Part shown: positions 8,271 through 16,610 of the stretch, piece after piece
Position numbering within the stretch: the first letter of the stretch is position 1
Layout of the letters: the number at the start of each line of letters is the position of its first letter
Source: Candidatus Limiplasma pullicola
Lineage (GTDB): Bacteria; Bacillota; Clostridia; Christensenellales; Aristaeellaceae
Direction of reading: 5' to 3'
DNA length: 58,822 nt
Assembly (NCBI GenBank): GCA_018710985.1
Contig: DVIV01000047.1
Coordinates: 1 to 58,822, forward strand
Translations under genes and position numbers: made by a program
Notes under the pieces: generated by a model
The model's input: the letters and a program-made list of their open reading frames with translations, nothing else
The model's database searches: none
What the model was told of the DNA's origin: nothing

Positions 8271-10535
8271 TCAATAGGGGAAGAAGGAGTTGATCCAATC
8301 CGCAAAGAGCGCGGGACTTCTGCCTTCAATATTTCCGGCGCCCAGCAGCAGCCCCACAAGGATCGTAAGCACGCACAGAAGCACAAACAGGCGGCCGGGA
8401 AACAGCGGCGTCCCGTCCTCCTCCACACGGCAGAGGCACAGCCCGCACAGCAGGCCGGCAAAGACGAAGAAGATCAGCTCGTCGTAGATGTAACGCGCCA
8501 CCGGCCCCGCATAGAAGAAGGATATCACCATCAGCGCCATGCCCAACAGCAGGCTCAGCCGCACGGACAGCCCCGCCTCGCGGCGCAGCGCCCGCTGGGC
8601 AACGCCCGCGCGCAGGCCGCAGCTCAGAAACAGCGCAAGCCCCGCAACGGGGAACGCCGCCACCGACAGCAGCCCGCCGTTGGCCATCCCCGTGCCCGTC
8701 ACGTTGATGATTCCATTGAAGGTCATCAGATAGGGGAAACGGAACATTGTTGCGGGCAGCTGGAACAGATAGCCGTAGAGCGCCAGCGGAATGTATTCCG
8801 GCCTGAACACGTTGTAATGCACGTCATCTACCGTCAGCTGGTAAAGCTGTCCGAACTCCGCCGGGGAACCAAAGCGCGCCCAGTTATACGCCATCACCAG
8901 CCCGACGCCCGCCGCCGCCGGAACCAGGAAGCACAGCGCGTCGCGCGCCTTGCTTCGGACCGTGCCGGCCCTGTCCGCCAGCACCCCCACAAACGGGGGT
9001 GCCAGAAACGCCGTGGTCATCAGCAGCGTGTTGGCGCGGCACATGCCCTGCAGGGCAAAGCACACGCCGCACAGCAGGAAATCCGCCGTCCTCCGCCATG
9101 AGGCGGTCCCATGGCTGACCGCGTGCAGGCCCAGGCCGACCGTCGCCGCCATCATGCATACGGTCAGCGCCAGCACGTTGTTGTACCGTCCCGCTACGCA
9201 CATCAGCGACGGACCCGCCGCGGACAGACAGGCCGTCATGCACGCCAGCGCCAGCAAAAACAGGTTGGGCCTGTGCACATAGCGCCGGGCGATCCCGCAG
9301 ACGGCATAGAACATTGCGGGAATGGTCGCAAGCGCGATGATCACCGCGCACAGCGCTTCCGTCGGCAGCATGCCGGTCAGCCAGAAGAGGGGATAATAGA
9401 TCAAAAGCAGCGGCGCGGGTCCGTAGTAGACATAGTACTGGCCGTCATAGAGAGCATAGTCCCAGAGGAAACTCACCCCCATCTCGTTTCGCTCGGAGGG
9501 GTCATAGGGGTTGACCAGCGCCAGCAGCTCCTCGGACGGCTCCTCAAGCACGGAGAGCCGCCCCGCCTGGAACGCCTCAAACAGCGCCGCATAGGGATCG
9601 CCATACCCCTGCGCGGCGTCGCTGCGCGAGAGGAGGCCGATCATCCCCTCCTGCGGATATGCCGCCACCGCAAACCCGCCGTAGATCAGCAGCGTGATCA
9701 GCATGCACGCCGCCAGCACCGCCCGGTGGCGGCCCCTGCCGGGGCAGTAGACCACCCGGCGCCAGGGGAAGCGGGCCATGCACAGAGCCAGCCATACGCC
9801 GAGCGCGACAATGCCCATACGCAGCGGCCGCCAGTGAACGCCGAGCGGCGGGTTGATCTCGATGCTGTCCACATAAATTTCCTGATCCTGGTACGCGTCG
9901 ACCCGGAAGTGGATGCTCATGTTGTAAACCATGCCGGAGGAGTGCACGACGCACTCGTAGGGCGTCTCTCCGGGCGAATGGTAGCCGGTGTGCACGCTTT
10001 GCGCCAGATAGGCGCTTTCCTCATCCTCCCAAAAGACCTCTACCTCCACCAGCACCGCATCGCCGCTCATGCGCACGCGCAGGCTGTCCACCTGGGTGTA
10101 GAGATCGCTGACGGTGATGTTGAGCTCCCGGTTTTCGTAGGGAACCAGCGCAAAGGGCCCGCCGTCCAGGGAGGGATAGTTGCCATGCTGGTCCACCACC
10201 AGGGCCAGATCGATTTCCTCCGGCTCCAAAGTGCGGGTCAGAAAAGCCGCGTCGTTGAAGATGAACAGCTCGGCCGCCAGCGCGGCCAGCGCCGCCGCGC
10301 AGGCCAGCGCCGCCGCGCGCGCCCGGCCGCGGCGAAAGGTTTTGCGCCGCCGTTCCTCCCGCGGCACAAGGACCTGCCACGCGCACAGCCCGCCGCCGGC
10401 GAAGGCGGCCGCGCACGGCAGCCAAAGCGGCATGGCGCACTGTGGCAGCGCCGCGAAAGCTGCGGCAAACAGACCGGCGCAAAGACCGGCCGCCAGTACG
10501 CAGAGAAGGGCCTGTTTCACAGCGGTTTTTTTCAT
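8271..10535 (-). CDS. Large polytopic membrane protein, possible GT-C-type glycosyltransferase
   Basis: 754 residues. Residues 1-120 contain about four hydrophobic segments; about 125-260 form a soluble, probably extracytoplasmic domain rich in beta-type sequence (VDQHGNYPSLDGGPFAL...VRMSGDAVLVEVEVFWED); the rest holds ten or so further membrane segments. The stretch LWDYALYDGQYYVYYGPAP, followed by LLLIYYPLFWLTG, resembles loops of GT-C fold glycosyltransferases/mannosyltransferases that use lipid-phosphate sugars, but I cannot assign a family. ATG 10535 has RBS AGGAG. It is monocistronic, on the opposite strand to thrS and mazF. A surface-glycan role is inference. Confidence 0.6.
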   Translation of the reverse strand: MKKTAVKQALLCVLAAGLCAGLFAAAFAALPQCAMPLWLPCAAAFAGGGLCAWQVLVPREERRRKTFRRGRARAAALACAAALAALAAELFIFNDAAFLTRTLEPEEIDLALVVDQHGNYPSLDGGPFALVPYENRELNITVSDLYTQVDSLRVRMSGDAVLVEVEVFWEDEESAYLAQSVHTGYHSPGETPYECVVHSSGMVYNMSIHFRVDAYQDQEIYVDSIEINPPLGVHWRPLRMGIVALGVWLALCMARFPWRRVVYCPGRGRHRAVLAACMLITLLIYGGFAVAAYPQEGMIGLLSRSDAAQGYGDPYAALFEAFQAGRLSVLEEPSEELLALVNPYDPSERNEMGVSFLWDYALYDGQYYVYYGPAPLLLIYYPLFWLTGMLPTEALCAVIIALATIPAMFYAVCGIARRYVHRPNLFLLALACMTACLSAAGPSLMCVAGRYNNVLALTVCMMAATVGLGLHAVSHGTASWRRTADFLLCGVCFALQGMCRANTLLMTTAFLAPPFVGVLADRAGTVRSKARDALCFLVPAAAGVGLVMAYNWARFGSPAEFGQLYQLTVDDVHYNVFRPEYIPLALYGYLFQLPATMFRFPYLMTFNGIINVTGTGMANGGLLSVAAFPVAGLALFLSCGLRAGVAQRALRREAGLSVRLSLLLGMALMVISFFYAGPVARYIYDELIFFVFAGLLCGLCLCRVEEDGTPLFPGRLFVLLCVLTILVGLLLGAGNIEGRSPALFADWINSFFPY

Positions 10536-10740
10536 GGGTGGTTCTCCTGCCCTCTGTCTTTATTTGGTATCGTCGGCATTACCATATCATAATCCGGCTG
10601 AAATGTACAGGCCCGCCGCGCTTCAATGCCCAAACAGCCCCGTGCCGGTAAGCGGGCGCATGGGCTCGTTATAGAGCGGCACACCCCGCGCGGGTACGGC
10701 ATAGGATGACGTGGGCGGTCCGGAAAAAGCGCGGCGGCGT

Positions 10741-10769
10741 TTTACAATCCGCCCGCTTCATGGTATGAT
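10741..10769 (+). promoter_or_regulatory. Promoter of the mazF-like gene
   Basis: TTTACA (10741-10746), 17 bp, TATGAT (10764-10769), 33 bp before the start codon. Its position leaves no room for an upstream antitoxin gene in the same transcript. Confidence 0.75.
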
Positions 10770-10802
10770 AGCAAAGCAGGGCCGTCCTCGGAGTGTGAAA
10801 GC

Positions 10803-11159
10803 ATGAAACGAGGCGATATATACATGGCCGAGCTGGACCCCGTGGTGGGAAGCGAGCAGGGCGGGACGCGGCCTGTGGCCATCATTCAAAACGACATGGG
10901 AAACCTGCATTCACCCACGGTGATCGCCGTGCCGCTCACGGGCAGCACCGGCAAGCCGGCCTTGCCCACGCATGTGCATATCCCGCGGGGGGAGGGCGGG
11001 CTGTGGCGCGAGTCCATCGTGCTGTGCGAGCAGGTGCGCACCCTGGAAAAAACCCGCCTGAGACGGCGACTGGGCGCGCTGGGGCCGGAAAGCATGCGCC
11101 GCGTGGACCGGGCGCTGGGCGTGTCGCTGGATATGACCTGCGAGGGCGACGCACAATAG
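10803..11159 (+). CDS. MazF/PemK-type endoribonuclease toxin (NdoA-like), no adjacent antitoxin
   Basis: 118 residues, normal for the family. The sequence tracks Bacillus NdoA/MazF closely: KRGDIYMAELDPVVGSEQGG, then TRP (catalytic Arg), IIQNDMGN, SPTVIAVPLTG (catalytic Thr), LPTHV, ESIVLCEQVRTLEK and a C-terminal helix. It should cleave single-stranded mRNA at a short motif. All the residues I know to be catalytic are present, so the toxin looks active. Unusually, no MazE/NdoAI antitoxin gene is found on either side: upstream is a promoter 33 bp away, downstream is yitT. The antitoxin may be encoded elsewhere. ATG 10803 follows GGAG by 10 nt. Confidence 0.92.
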   Translation: MKRGDIYMAELDPVVGSEQGGTRPVAIIQNDMGNLHSPTVIAVPLTGSTGKPALPTHVHIPRGEGGLWRESIVLCEQVRTLEKTRLRRRLGALGPESMRRVDRALGVSLDMTCEGDAQ

Positions 11160-11173
11160 AACAATAGAAAAAG

Positions 11174-11200
11174 GGGCGGCTCCCGTCAAGGGGGCCGCCC
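11174..11200. other. Hairpin between mazF-like gene and yitT-like gene
   Basis: An 11-bp stem (GGGCGGCTCCC / GGGGGCCGCCC) with loop GTCAA. A T run follows it only on the minus strand (complement of 11166-11173), so it is not a clear terminator for mazF; it may act as a 5' UTR hairpin for the next gene or as an antisense terminator. Confidence 0.5.
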
Positions 11201-11221
11201 AGCAAAACCAAAGGAGAACGC

Positions 11222-12076
11222 ATGAAAAAGAATCTGCTGCAAAACGAACATCTCGCCTCCGCCATTCAGATTGCGCTGGGCTGCCTTCTGGGCGCGCTGG
11301 CCTATCCGCTGTTCCTGGTGCCCAACCACGTCGCGCCGGGCGGGCTGACCGGCCTGGCCACAGTATTGAATTACCTGTTCCACTGGCCGGTGGGCACCGC
11401 GAGTCTGGTGATGAACGTACCGCTGTTTATTATCGGGTACCGGGCGATGGGGCGGGTGTTTGTAATCCGGTCCCTGGCGGCGACGGTGCTGTTCTCGGCG
11501 CTGATCGATCTGATTCCGCTGCCGCCAATGACGCAGCAGCCTCTGCTGGGCGCCGTGTTTGGCGGGGTGCTGCTGGGCGCGGGCCTGGGGCTGATCCTGC
11601 GCGGCGGCGCGACCACCGGCGGTACGGATATGGTGGCCCGCATGATTCACAACCGATTCCAGCATATCTCCGTAGGCGCCATCCTGTTTTCCATCGACTG
11701 CTGCGTGGTGCTCATGGCCGGCTTCTTCATCGAGGCGGAATATGCGCTGTATGCGTTTGTGGCCCTGTATGCCGCCACCCGGGTGATCGATGTGGTAATG
11801 GTGGGCCTGGCCCGGGAAAAGGCCTGCTACATCATCTCCAGCCAGCATGAACGGGTTAAGCAGGACATCATGCAGCGGCTGGACCGCGGCGTAACGGTGC
11901 TCCGTGCCGAGGGCGGCTACAGCGGGCAGGAGCGGCCGGTGCTCTTGTGCGTTATGAGCGCGCAGGAAATGGGCCGGCTCAAAGCCATCGTACGGGAGGC
12001 GGACGAGGACGCCTTCCTCTTCATCAGCGACGCGCATGAGGTGCTGGGCGAGGGCTTCCGAAAGCTGATGGAATAA
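11222..12076 (+). CDS. YitT family membrane protein (DUF161 + DUF2179)
   Basis: 284 residues. About five membrane segments in the first ~190 residues carry the family pattern (LVPNHVAPGGLTGLATVLNY, PLFIIGYRAMGRVF, LRGGATTGGTDMVARMIH), followed by a cytoplasmic C-terminal DUF2179 domain (YIISSQHERVKQDIMQRLDR ... GGYSGQERPVLLCVM ... EADEDAFLFISDAHEV). YitT proteins are common in Bacillota; their biochemical role is not established. RBS AAAGGAGA precedes ATG 11222. A bidirectional terminator separates it from the convergent anti-sigma gene. Confidence 0.9.
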   Translation: MKKNLLQNEHLASAIQIALGCLLGALAYPLFLVPNHVAPGGLTGLATVLNYLFHWPVGTASLVMNVPLFIIGYRAMGRVFVIRSLAATVLFSALIDLIPLPPMTQQPLLGAVFGGVLLGAGLGLILRGGATTGGTDMVARMIHNRFQHISVGAILFSIDCCVVLMAGFFIEAEYALYAFVALYAATRVIDVVMVGLAREKACYIISSQHERVKQDIMQRLDRGVTVLRAEGGYSGQERPVLLCVMSAQEMGRLKAIVREADEDAFLFISDAHEVLGEGFRKLME

Positions 12077-12121
12077 GACAACCGCCGCGGGGGAGGAAAG
12101 CTCCCACCGCGGCGGTTTTGT
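12077..12121. terminator. Bidirectional terminator
   Basis: Long GC stem (AACCGCCGCGG ... CCGCGGCGGTT) followed by TTTTG on the plus strand and TTGTC on the minus strand. It serves the YitT gene and the convergent sigma/anti-sigma operon. Confidence 0.85.
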
Positions 12122-12131
12122 CATGTATGGG

Positions 12132-13079
12132 TCAGGAGGCGACGGCCTCGTCATAGGCCTCGAAGAAATCCGGGCAGCTCCACGTGCCGCAGGCGCTGAC
12201 GGATTCGTCGCTGACCAGCAGCTGCAGCGTCAGGCCGTTTTTCAGGCCGATGCACAGCGAACCGGAACCGCTCATGGCCGTGCCCTGATAGTCGGCATAG
12301 TCCACCAAAGTCTGCATCAGCTGCTGGGCGGTGGCCGTATCGGAGATGCGGCCCTTTCCGGCCAGCTCCATCCATTCCACATCGGCCGGGTCGCACAGGG
12401 TGTCGGCCAGCGTCTCGGAACCGATGATGGCGGTGCCCGCATAGCTCACGCGCTGGAATACGCGCGTGCTTCCGTCCACCTGGGCGGCCACGAGCGCGCC
12501 GCTCATGCCGGAGATGGCGTAGACCGTTTCCCCGCGGGCGACCACGTTGCTCACCATGCCGCTGGTGCCCAAAGCGGGTTCGACGTTGAATTCGGTGATC
12601 TGGCCCAGCTCCTCGCCCAGAAGCGAGCTGGAAATGCCGCTGGGGCTCTGGAGCATGCGGTAGGTGGCGCCGTCCATGGTGATGAGCGGGAAGCTCTGCC
12701 CCTGGCCCTGGGCAAACAGCGTCTGGCTGGAGCTGGCGCTGCCCGCGCTCATGGACAGACTGCCCACCGGCACGTCGGCCGCGGTGCGGGGCGCGGCGGT
12801 GGAGGGGTGCGAATCGCCGGCGGAGCGGCTGCCCAGCACATTCTGCGTAGGCGTGGGCTGGGTGCCGGGCACATGGCCGTCAGAAGCCCACAGCGCAGCC
12901 CCCACACACAGGACCAGCGCGGCACACAGGGCCAGCGCAGGTCTCCAACCGATGCCGCGCCTGCGCGACTTGGGCATCTCCGCGGCCCGCAGCTTTGCCT
13001 TTGCCAACAGGGTGGGCGTCGCCGTCAGCCCGCCCAGCTGCCGATCAGCCACTTCAGGCAGTTGTTCCAGGCGTTTCAC
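12132..13079 (-). CDS. Putative anti-sigma factor, single-pass membrane protein
   Basis: 315 residues from a GTG that overlaps the sigma factor stop codon (GTGA), so the two are translationally coupled. About 45 cytoplasmic residues (containing KAKLRAAEMPKSRRR) precede one transmembrane segment (PALALCAALVLCVGAALWA, near 47-65), followed by a low-complexity Ser/Thr/Pro linker and a ~200-residue external domain with no family I recognise. This topology beside an ECF sigma gene is that of membrane anti-sigma factors: the cytoplasmic part holds the sigma, the outer part senses a signal. No HxxxCxxC zinc motif is present, so it is not a ZAS-type protein. Role is inferred from context. Confidence 0.7.
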   Translation of the reverse strand: MKRLEQLPEVADRQLGGLTATPTLLAKAKLRAAEMPKSRRRGIGWRPALALCAALVLCVGAALWASDGHVPGTQPTPTQNVLGSRSAGDSHPSTAAPRTAADVPVGSLSMSAGSASSSQTLFAQGQGQSFPLITMDGATYRMLQSPSGISSSLLGEELGQITEFNVEPALGTSGMVSNVVARGETVYAISGMSGALVAAQVDGSTRVFQRVSYAGTAIIGSETLADTLCDPADVEWMELAGKGRISDTATAQQLMQTLVDYADYQGTAMSGSGSLCIGLKNGLTLQLLVSDESVSACGTWSCPDFFEAYDEAVAS

Positions 13080-13567
13080 TGCGAAAGACCTCCTTCTTCC
13101 TTCAAAATGCTTTCCAGCTTCTTTCTTGCGCGGGAGAGGCGGCTGGAGATGGTGCCCTCGGGCAGATCCAGCATCTGGGCGATTTCGCCGATGCCGTAGC
13201 CCTGGTAGTAGTACAGCAGAATTGCCTCCCGAAAGGTGGGCGGCAGCTCATGGATGGCCTTCATCATGGCTTCCTCATCATCGCGCCTGCCGCTGTCGTC
13301 CGGAGCGGGGATCATCTCAAACATGGGACTTCCCAGCACGACGCGCTTGAGCCATGCGCCGCGCCACAGATCGCGGCACCGGTTGAGCGCCACCTTGAGC
13401 AGCCAGGCCTTTTCCCGGCCTTCCTGCAGATCCGGCGCGTTGGTCATCAGGCGTACGAACACGTCCTGACACACGTCTTCCGCGCGCTGCCTGTCGCCGA
13501 GGTAGAAGTAGCTTACGCGCAGAACGTCCGTGGCGTACTTCTCGTAGAGTTCCTCGTAGCTAAGCAT
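13076..13567 (-). CDS. ECF-family RNA polymerase sigma factor
   Basis: 163 residues starting MLSYEELYEKYATDVLRVSY; ATG 13567 has GGAGG 7 nt upstream. Region 2 is clear (YEKYATDVLRVSYFYLGDRQ, AEDVCQDVFVRLM) with the usual DLWR at the end of region 2, then a linker and region 4 (LPPTFREAILLYYYQGYGIG, EIAQMLDLPEGTISSRLSRA, RKKLESIL), which contains the -35-binding helix-turn-helix. It directs RNA polymerase to a small stress regulon. It is transcribed with the anti-sigma gene from the promoter at 13757-13785 through a ~190-nt leader. The target promoter is unknown. Confidence 0.93.
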   Translation of the reverse strand: MLSYEELYEKYATDVLRVSYFYLGDRQRAEDVCQDVFVRLMTNAPDLQEGREKAWLLKVALNRCRDLWRGAWLKRVVLGSPMFEMIPAPDDSGRRDDEEAMMKAIHELPPTFREAILLYYYQGYGIGEIAQMLDLPEGTISSRLSRARKKLESILKEEGGLSQ

Positions 13568-13628
13568 GTCCGAGCCTCCGTTTAATGCCCGGACGCGCAT
13601 CCTTCACGGGCGTACTGTGCTCACTCAT
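13560..13628 (-). CDS. Possible 22-aa leader peptide overlapping the sigma factor start
   Basis: A short frame MSEHSTPVKDARPGIKRRLG-HA runs from ATG 13628 to a TAG at 13560-13562 that overlaps the sigma ATG region (GACATGCTTAG), so ribosomes finishing it would arrive at the sigma start. The upstream GGGAAGGCGG is a weak, distant RBS. It could couple sigma translation to leader translation, or be chance. No homology evidence. Confidence 0.25.
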   Translation of the reverse strand: MSEHSTPVKDARPGIKRRLGHA

Positions 13629-13756
13629 CAAACGAATCCGCCTTCCCTTTTCCTGCACAAAATTCAAATTTTCTTGAGGAAATTTTCCAAGCGGGACAGT
13701 GCAGCGGGCACCCATGGTCAGTGTGACCCGATTGAGCGGGACCATGCGCCCGGAAC

Positions 13757-13785
13757 ATTTTAGCATCCGGGTCCGGGCGCGTCAA
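13757..13785 (-). promoter_or_regulatory. Promoter of the sigma/anti-sigma operon
   Basis: Minus strand TTGACG (13785-13780), 17 bp, TAAAAT (13762-13757): a housekeeping-type promoter. The 388-bp gap between the sigma start (13567) and the GH13 gene otherwise holds the leader, with an inverted repeat CATGGTC / GACCATG at about 13712-13746, and the divergent GH13 promoter. Confidence 0.7.
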
Positions 13786-13875
13786 CACGAAGGAAGGCGC
13801 GCACGAAAAAAACGCAAAGAGGAGACATAATTGCATCCCATGCCGCATAAAATGCAGGAAGGGCGTCCATTTCAT

Positions 13876-13904
13876 TTGCACGTTGACAAATCCTGTGTTA
13901 CAAT
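13876..13904 (+). promoter_or_regulatory. Promoter of the first GH13 gene
   Basis: TTGCAC (13876-13881), 17 bp, TACAAT (13899-13904), 51 bp ahead of the start. A TTGACA inside the spacer is too close to any -10 to be used. Confidence 0.6.
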
Positions 13905-13955
13905 ACGCAATGTTTGCAAGACGTCCCTGACATGCAGAACGGAGGAATCTACCAA

Positions 13956-15743
13956 ATGCTATACCACGATTCACACGACGCTCAATACCGCGATCCCCTC
14001 GGGCCCGTCGCTGCGGGAAACCGGCTGACGCTGCGCTTTGCCTGCGACGAGAGCCCCGAGGTGCTGCTGCGCACCTGGGACGGTCAGGAGCGGATCTATC
14101 CCATGGTTCCCGTGGGGGAACATCTTTTTGAAGCAACCGTTACCGTGCCGGACAAGCCCATGCTGTTCTGGTACGACTTTATCATCCGCCGCGCGGACGG
14201 AGATCTGCGCTACGGCAACAGCCGCGACCAGCTGGGCGGCGAGGGCGCGTGCTACGACGGCCAGCCCGACAGCTACCAGGTGACGGTCTACGACCCCGCC
14301 TACCGCACCCCCGAATACCTGCGGCACGGCATCATATACCAGATTTTCCCCGACCGCTTCTTCAAGGACAAGAACGGCCAGAAGGGTCGCGTGCGCAAGA
14401 TCGCCGCGGCGCATCCGGACGCCACCTTCCACGAGGAATGGAACGAGCGCCCCACCCTGGACCTGGACCCTGAAAACGGCGACAACCGCGCCCTGGACTT
14501 TTTCGGCGGCACGCTCAGGGGCATCAAGCAGAAGCTGGATTACCTGTCGGACCTGGGCGTGAGCATCCTCTACCTCAACCCCATTTTCCGCGCGCATTCC
14601 AACCATCGCTATGACACGGGCAACTATGAGGAGATCGACCCCATTCTGGGCGACGACGCCGCCTTTGACGAGCTGGTGTCGGCGGCCAAAGCGCGCGGCA
14701 TTCGCATCCTGCTGGACGGCGTGTTCAGCCATACCGGGGCCGACAGCGTGTATTTCAACCGCTACGGCCGCTATGACGTGCTGGGCGCCTACCAGAGCCA
14801 GGAAAGCCCCTACTACGACTGGTACCGCTTTGAGGAATTCCCCGACAAGTACGATACCTGGTGGGGCTTCTACACGCTGCCTGCCGTCAATAAGGACAAC
14901 GCCTCCTATCGCGATTTCCTGCTCAACGCCGAAACCGGCGTGATGCCCCGCTGGGTGCGCCGCGGCGCATGCGGATGGCGGCTGGATGTGGTGGACGAGC
15001 TGCCCGTGGACATGGTGCTTGAGATGCGCAAGGCCGTCAAGCAGGCCGACCCGGACGCCACGCTCCTGGGCGAGGTCTGGGAGGATGCCAGCAACAAGAC
15101 CGCCTATGGCGTGAACCGCTCCTACTGCCTGGGCGATATGCTGGACAGCGTGATGAACTATCCCCTCCGCTGCGCGGTGATCGACTTCTTCACCGGCGTG
15201 ATCGACGCCTACCAGCTGCGCCGGGTGATCCTGCATCAGCAGGAGGTCTATCCCGTGCCGTTCTACTATTCGCTGATGAACCTGCTGGGCAGCCATGACC
15301 GCGTGCGCATCCTCAACGCGATGTGCGGCCTCAACCGCGAGGGCGCCGTGCAGATGGACCGCGCCGAGGCGGAGAAGATCACGCTTGGCAAGCGCGAGCT
15401 CAAGAGCGCGAAAAAGCGCTATCTGGAGGCCATGAAGCTGCTGTGCGCCCTGCCCGGCGCCCCCACCGTGTACTATGGCGACGAAATCGGCATGACCGGC
15501 ATGGCCGACCCCTGGAACCGCGCGCCCATGAACTGGGACGAGCCGGACGAGAAGCTGCTGGAGGGCGTGCGCGCGTTGCTCCTCAAGCGCCGCGACACCC
15601 CTGTTCTGCAAACCGGCTATCTGGAGGTGGAAGCCGTGGATGCCGACACGCTGCGCATCACGCGCTGCGCCAGAGAGGGCAAGGACGTCTTCGGCGAGCC
15701 GCTTGCGGGCAAGGCCGCCGTGGTGAAAGTCAGCCGCAAATAA
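13956..15743 (+). CDS. GH13 alpha-glycosidase (neopullulanase/cyclomaltodextrinase-like)
   Basis: 595 residues from ATG 13956 (GGAGGA 9 nt upstream; longer starts lack an RBS). Residues ~10-115 form a CBM34-like beta-sandwich seen in cyclomaltodextrinases and neopullulanases, then a TIM barrel: YQIFPDRF, LYLNPIFRAHSNHRYDTGNY, DGVFSHTG, GWRLDVVDEL (nucleophile near D344), LLGEVWED (acid/base near E373) and GSHDRVR (stabiliser near D448), so all three catalytic acids are present. It should hydrolyse alpha-1,4 (and perhaps alpha-1,6) bonds of maltodextrins. No signal peptide, hence intracellular. It is monocistronic. A paralogue with the same architecture lies at 55574-57325. Confidence 0.92.
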   Translation: MLYHDSHDAQYRDPLGPVAAGNRLTLRFACDESPEVLLRTWDGQERIYPMVPVGEHLFEATVTVPDKPMLFWYDFIIRRADGDLRYGNSRDQLGGEGACYDGQPDSYQVTVYDPAYRTPEYLRHGIIYQIFPDRFFKDKNGQKGRVRKIAAAHPDATFHEEWNERPTLDLDPENGDNRALDFFGGTLRGIKQKLDYLSDLGVSILYLNPIFRAHSNHRYDTGNYEEIDPILGDDAAFDELVSAAKARGIRILLDGVFSHTGADSVYFNRYGRYDVLGAYQSQESPYYDWYRFEEFPDKYDTWWGFYTLPAVNKDNASYRDFLLNAETGVMPRWVRRGACGWRLDVVDELPVDMVLEMRKAVKQADPDATLLGEVWEDASNKTAYGVNRSYCLGDMLDSVMNYPLRCAVIDFFTGVIDAYQLRRVILHQQEVYPVPFYYSLMNLLGSHDRVRILNAMCGLNREGAVQMDRAEAEKITLGKRELKSAKKRYLEAMKLLCALPGAPTVYYGDEIGMTGMADPWNRAPMNWDEPDEKLLEGVRALLLKRRDTPVLQTGYLEVEAVDADTLRITRCAREGKDVFGEPLAGKAAVVKVSRK

Positions 15744-15750
15744 CGCGGTG

Positions 15751-15771
15751 AGCCGCCAAAAGGCGGCTTTC
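15751..15771 (+). terminator. Terminator of first GH13 gene
   Basis: AGCCGCC AAAA GGCGGCT followed by TTTC; short but perfect stem. Confidence 0.6.
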
Positions 15772-15806
15772 GGCGGCGGACGGCGCTGCTTTCAGGCGTT
15801 CGCGTA

Positions 15807-15836
15807 TTGCGCCGGTTCTTGGGTTAATGCTATAAT
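15807..15836 (+). promoter_or_regulatory. pgsA promoter
   Basis: Perfect -10 TATAAT (15831-15836) with a weak -35 TTGCGC (15807-15812) at 18 bp. Confidence 0.65.
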
Positions 15837-15868
15837 AACCTTGAACACAGCGCAAGGAGGCTATCGCT

Positions 15869-16462
15869 TTGACCGCCAGGGAATTTATCCGCAGAAACCT
15901 GAATGTGCCCAACGTACTGACCATGATCCGGCTCGCGCTGGTGCCGGTGTACGTGGCGCTGTTTGTCAGCGGGCAAAAATACGCGGCGCTTGTGACCTTC
16001 CTTGTGGCCAGCCTGACCGATCTGCTGGATGGACGCATCGCCCGCAAGTACAACCTCATCACCGATTTCGGCAAGCTGGTGGACCCCTTTGCCGATAAGG
16101 TGATGGTGCTGACGGCCCTGTTGAGCATGGCCATCGGATCGCCGGTGATTCCGCCGGTGGTGCCGTGGGCGGCGGTGATCATCTTGCTCCTGAAGGAGCT
16201 GGTGATGATCGTCGGCGGACTGGTGATGCTCAGGCACGGCATCGTGGTCTACTCCAGCATGGTGGGCAAGGTGGCGCACTGCGTGTTCATCGCGGGCCTG
16301 ATCGCCACGTATTTCCATGACTGGTTCGCGCAGGTCTGCGCGGGCTGGATGCTCACGCCGGATCTGCTGCTTCTGTGGCTGGGCGTGTGCATCACGCTGT
16401 GCGCTTTGGTGTTTTACGTAAGCGACGCAATCAGAAAAGCAAAGGAAAAGGGAATCATCTGA
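15869..16462 (+). CDS. pgsA: CDP-diacylglycerol--glycerol-3-phosphate 3-phosphatidyltransferase
   Basis: 197 residues, a typical PgsA length. The CDP-alcohol phosphotransferase signature D-x2-DG-x2-AR-x8-G-x3-D-x3-D is intact as DLLDGRIARKYNLITDFGKL followed by VDPFADK (residues ~50-77). It is a membrane enzyme with several hydrophobic segments that makes phosphatidylglycerol phosphate from CDP-diacylglycerol and glycerol-3-phosphate, the first step to phosphatidylglycerol and cardiolipin. The start is TTG 15869 with AAGGAGG 8 nt upstream. The motif alone does not exclude a related phosphatidyltransferase, but the N-terminal NVPNVLTMIRLALVPVY is PgsA-like. Confidence 0.9.
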   Translation: MTAREFIRRNLNVPNVLTMIRLALVPVYVALFVSGQKYAALVTFLVASLTDLLDGRIARKYNLITDFGKLVDPFADKVMVLTALLSMAIGSPVIPPVVPWAAVIILLLKELVMIVGGLVMLRHGIVVYSSMVGKVAHCVFIAGLIATYFHDWFAQVCAGWMLTPDLLLLWLGVCITLCALVFYVSDAIRKAKEKGII

Positions 16463-16481
16463 CGGGCCCGAAGGGGCTTGA

Positions 16482-16516
16482 CGGGGGATGGGCAGCTGCC
16501 CGTCTCCCTCTTTTTG
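16482..16516 (+). terminator. pgsA terminator
   Basis: Stem GGGATGGGCAG / CTGCCCGTCTCCC followed by TTTTT. A second GC hairpin (GGCGGG..CCCGCC, about 16519-16538) follows. Confidence 0.75.
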
Positions 16517-16610
16517 CAGGCGGGGCGCTTTGCCCGCCCGCTAAAGAGGACCCCGGCGCTCTTTTGTCGAATCCATGAGCAGATTCCCTTTTGGAAACGG
16601 AGGCTCCCCC

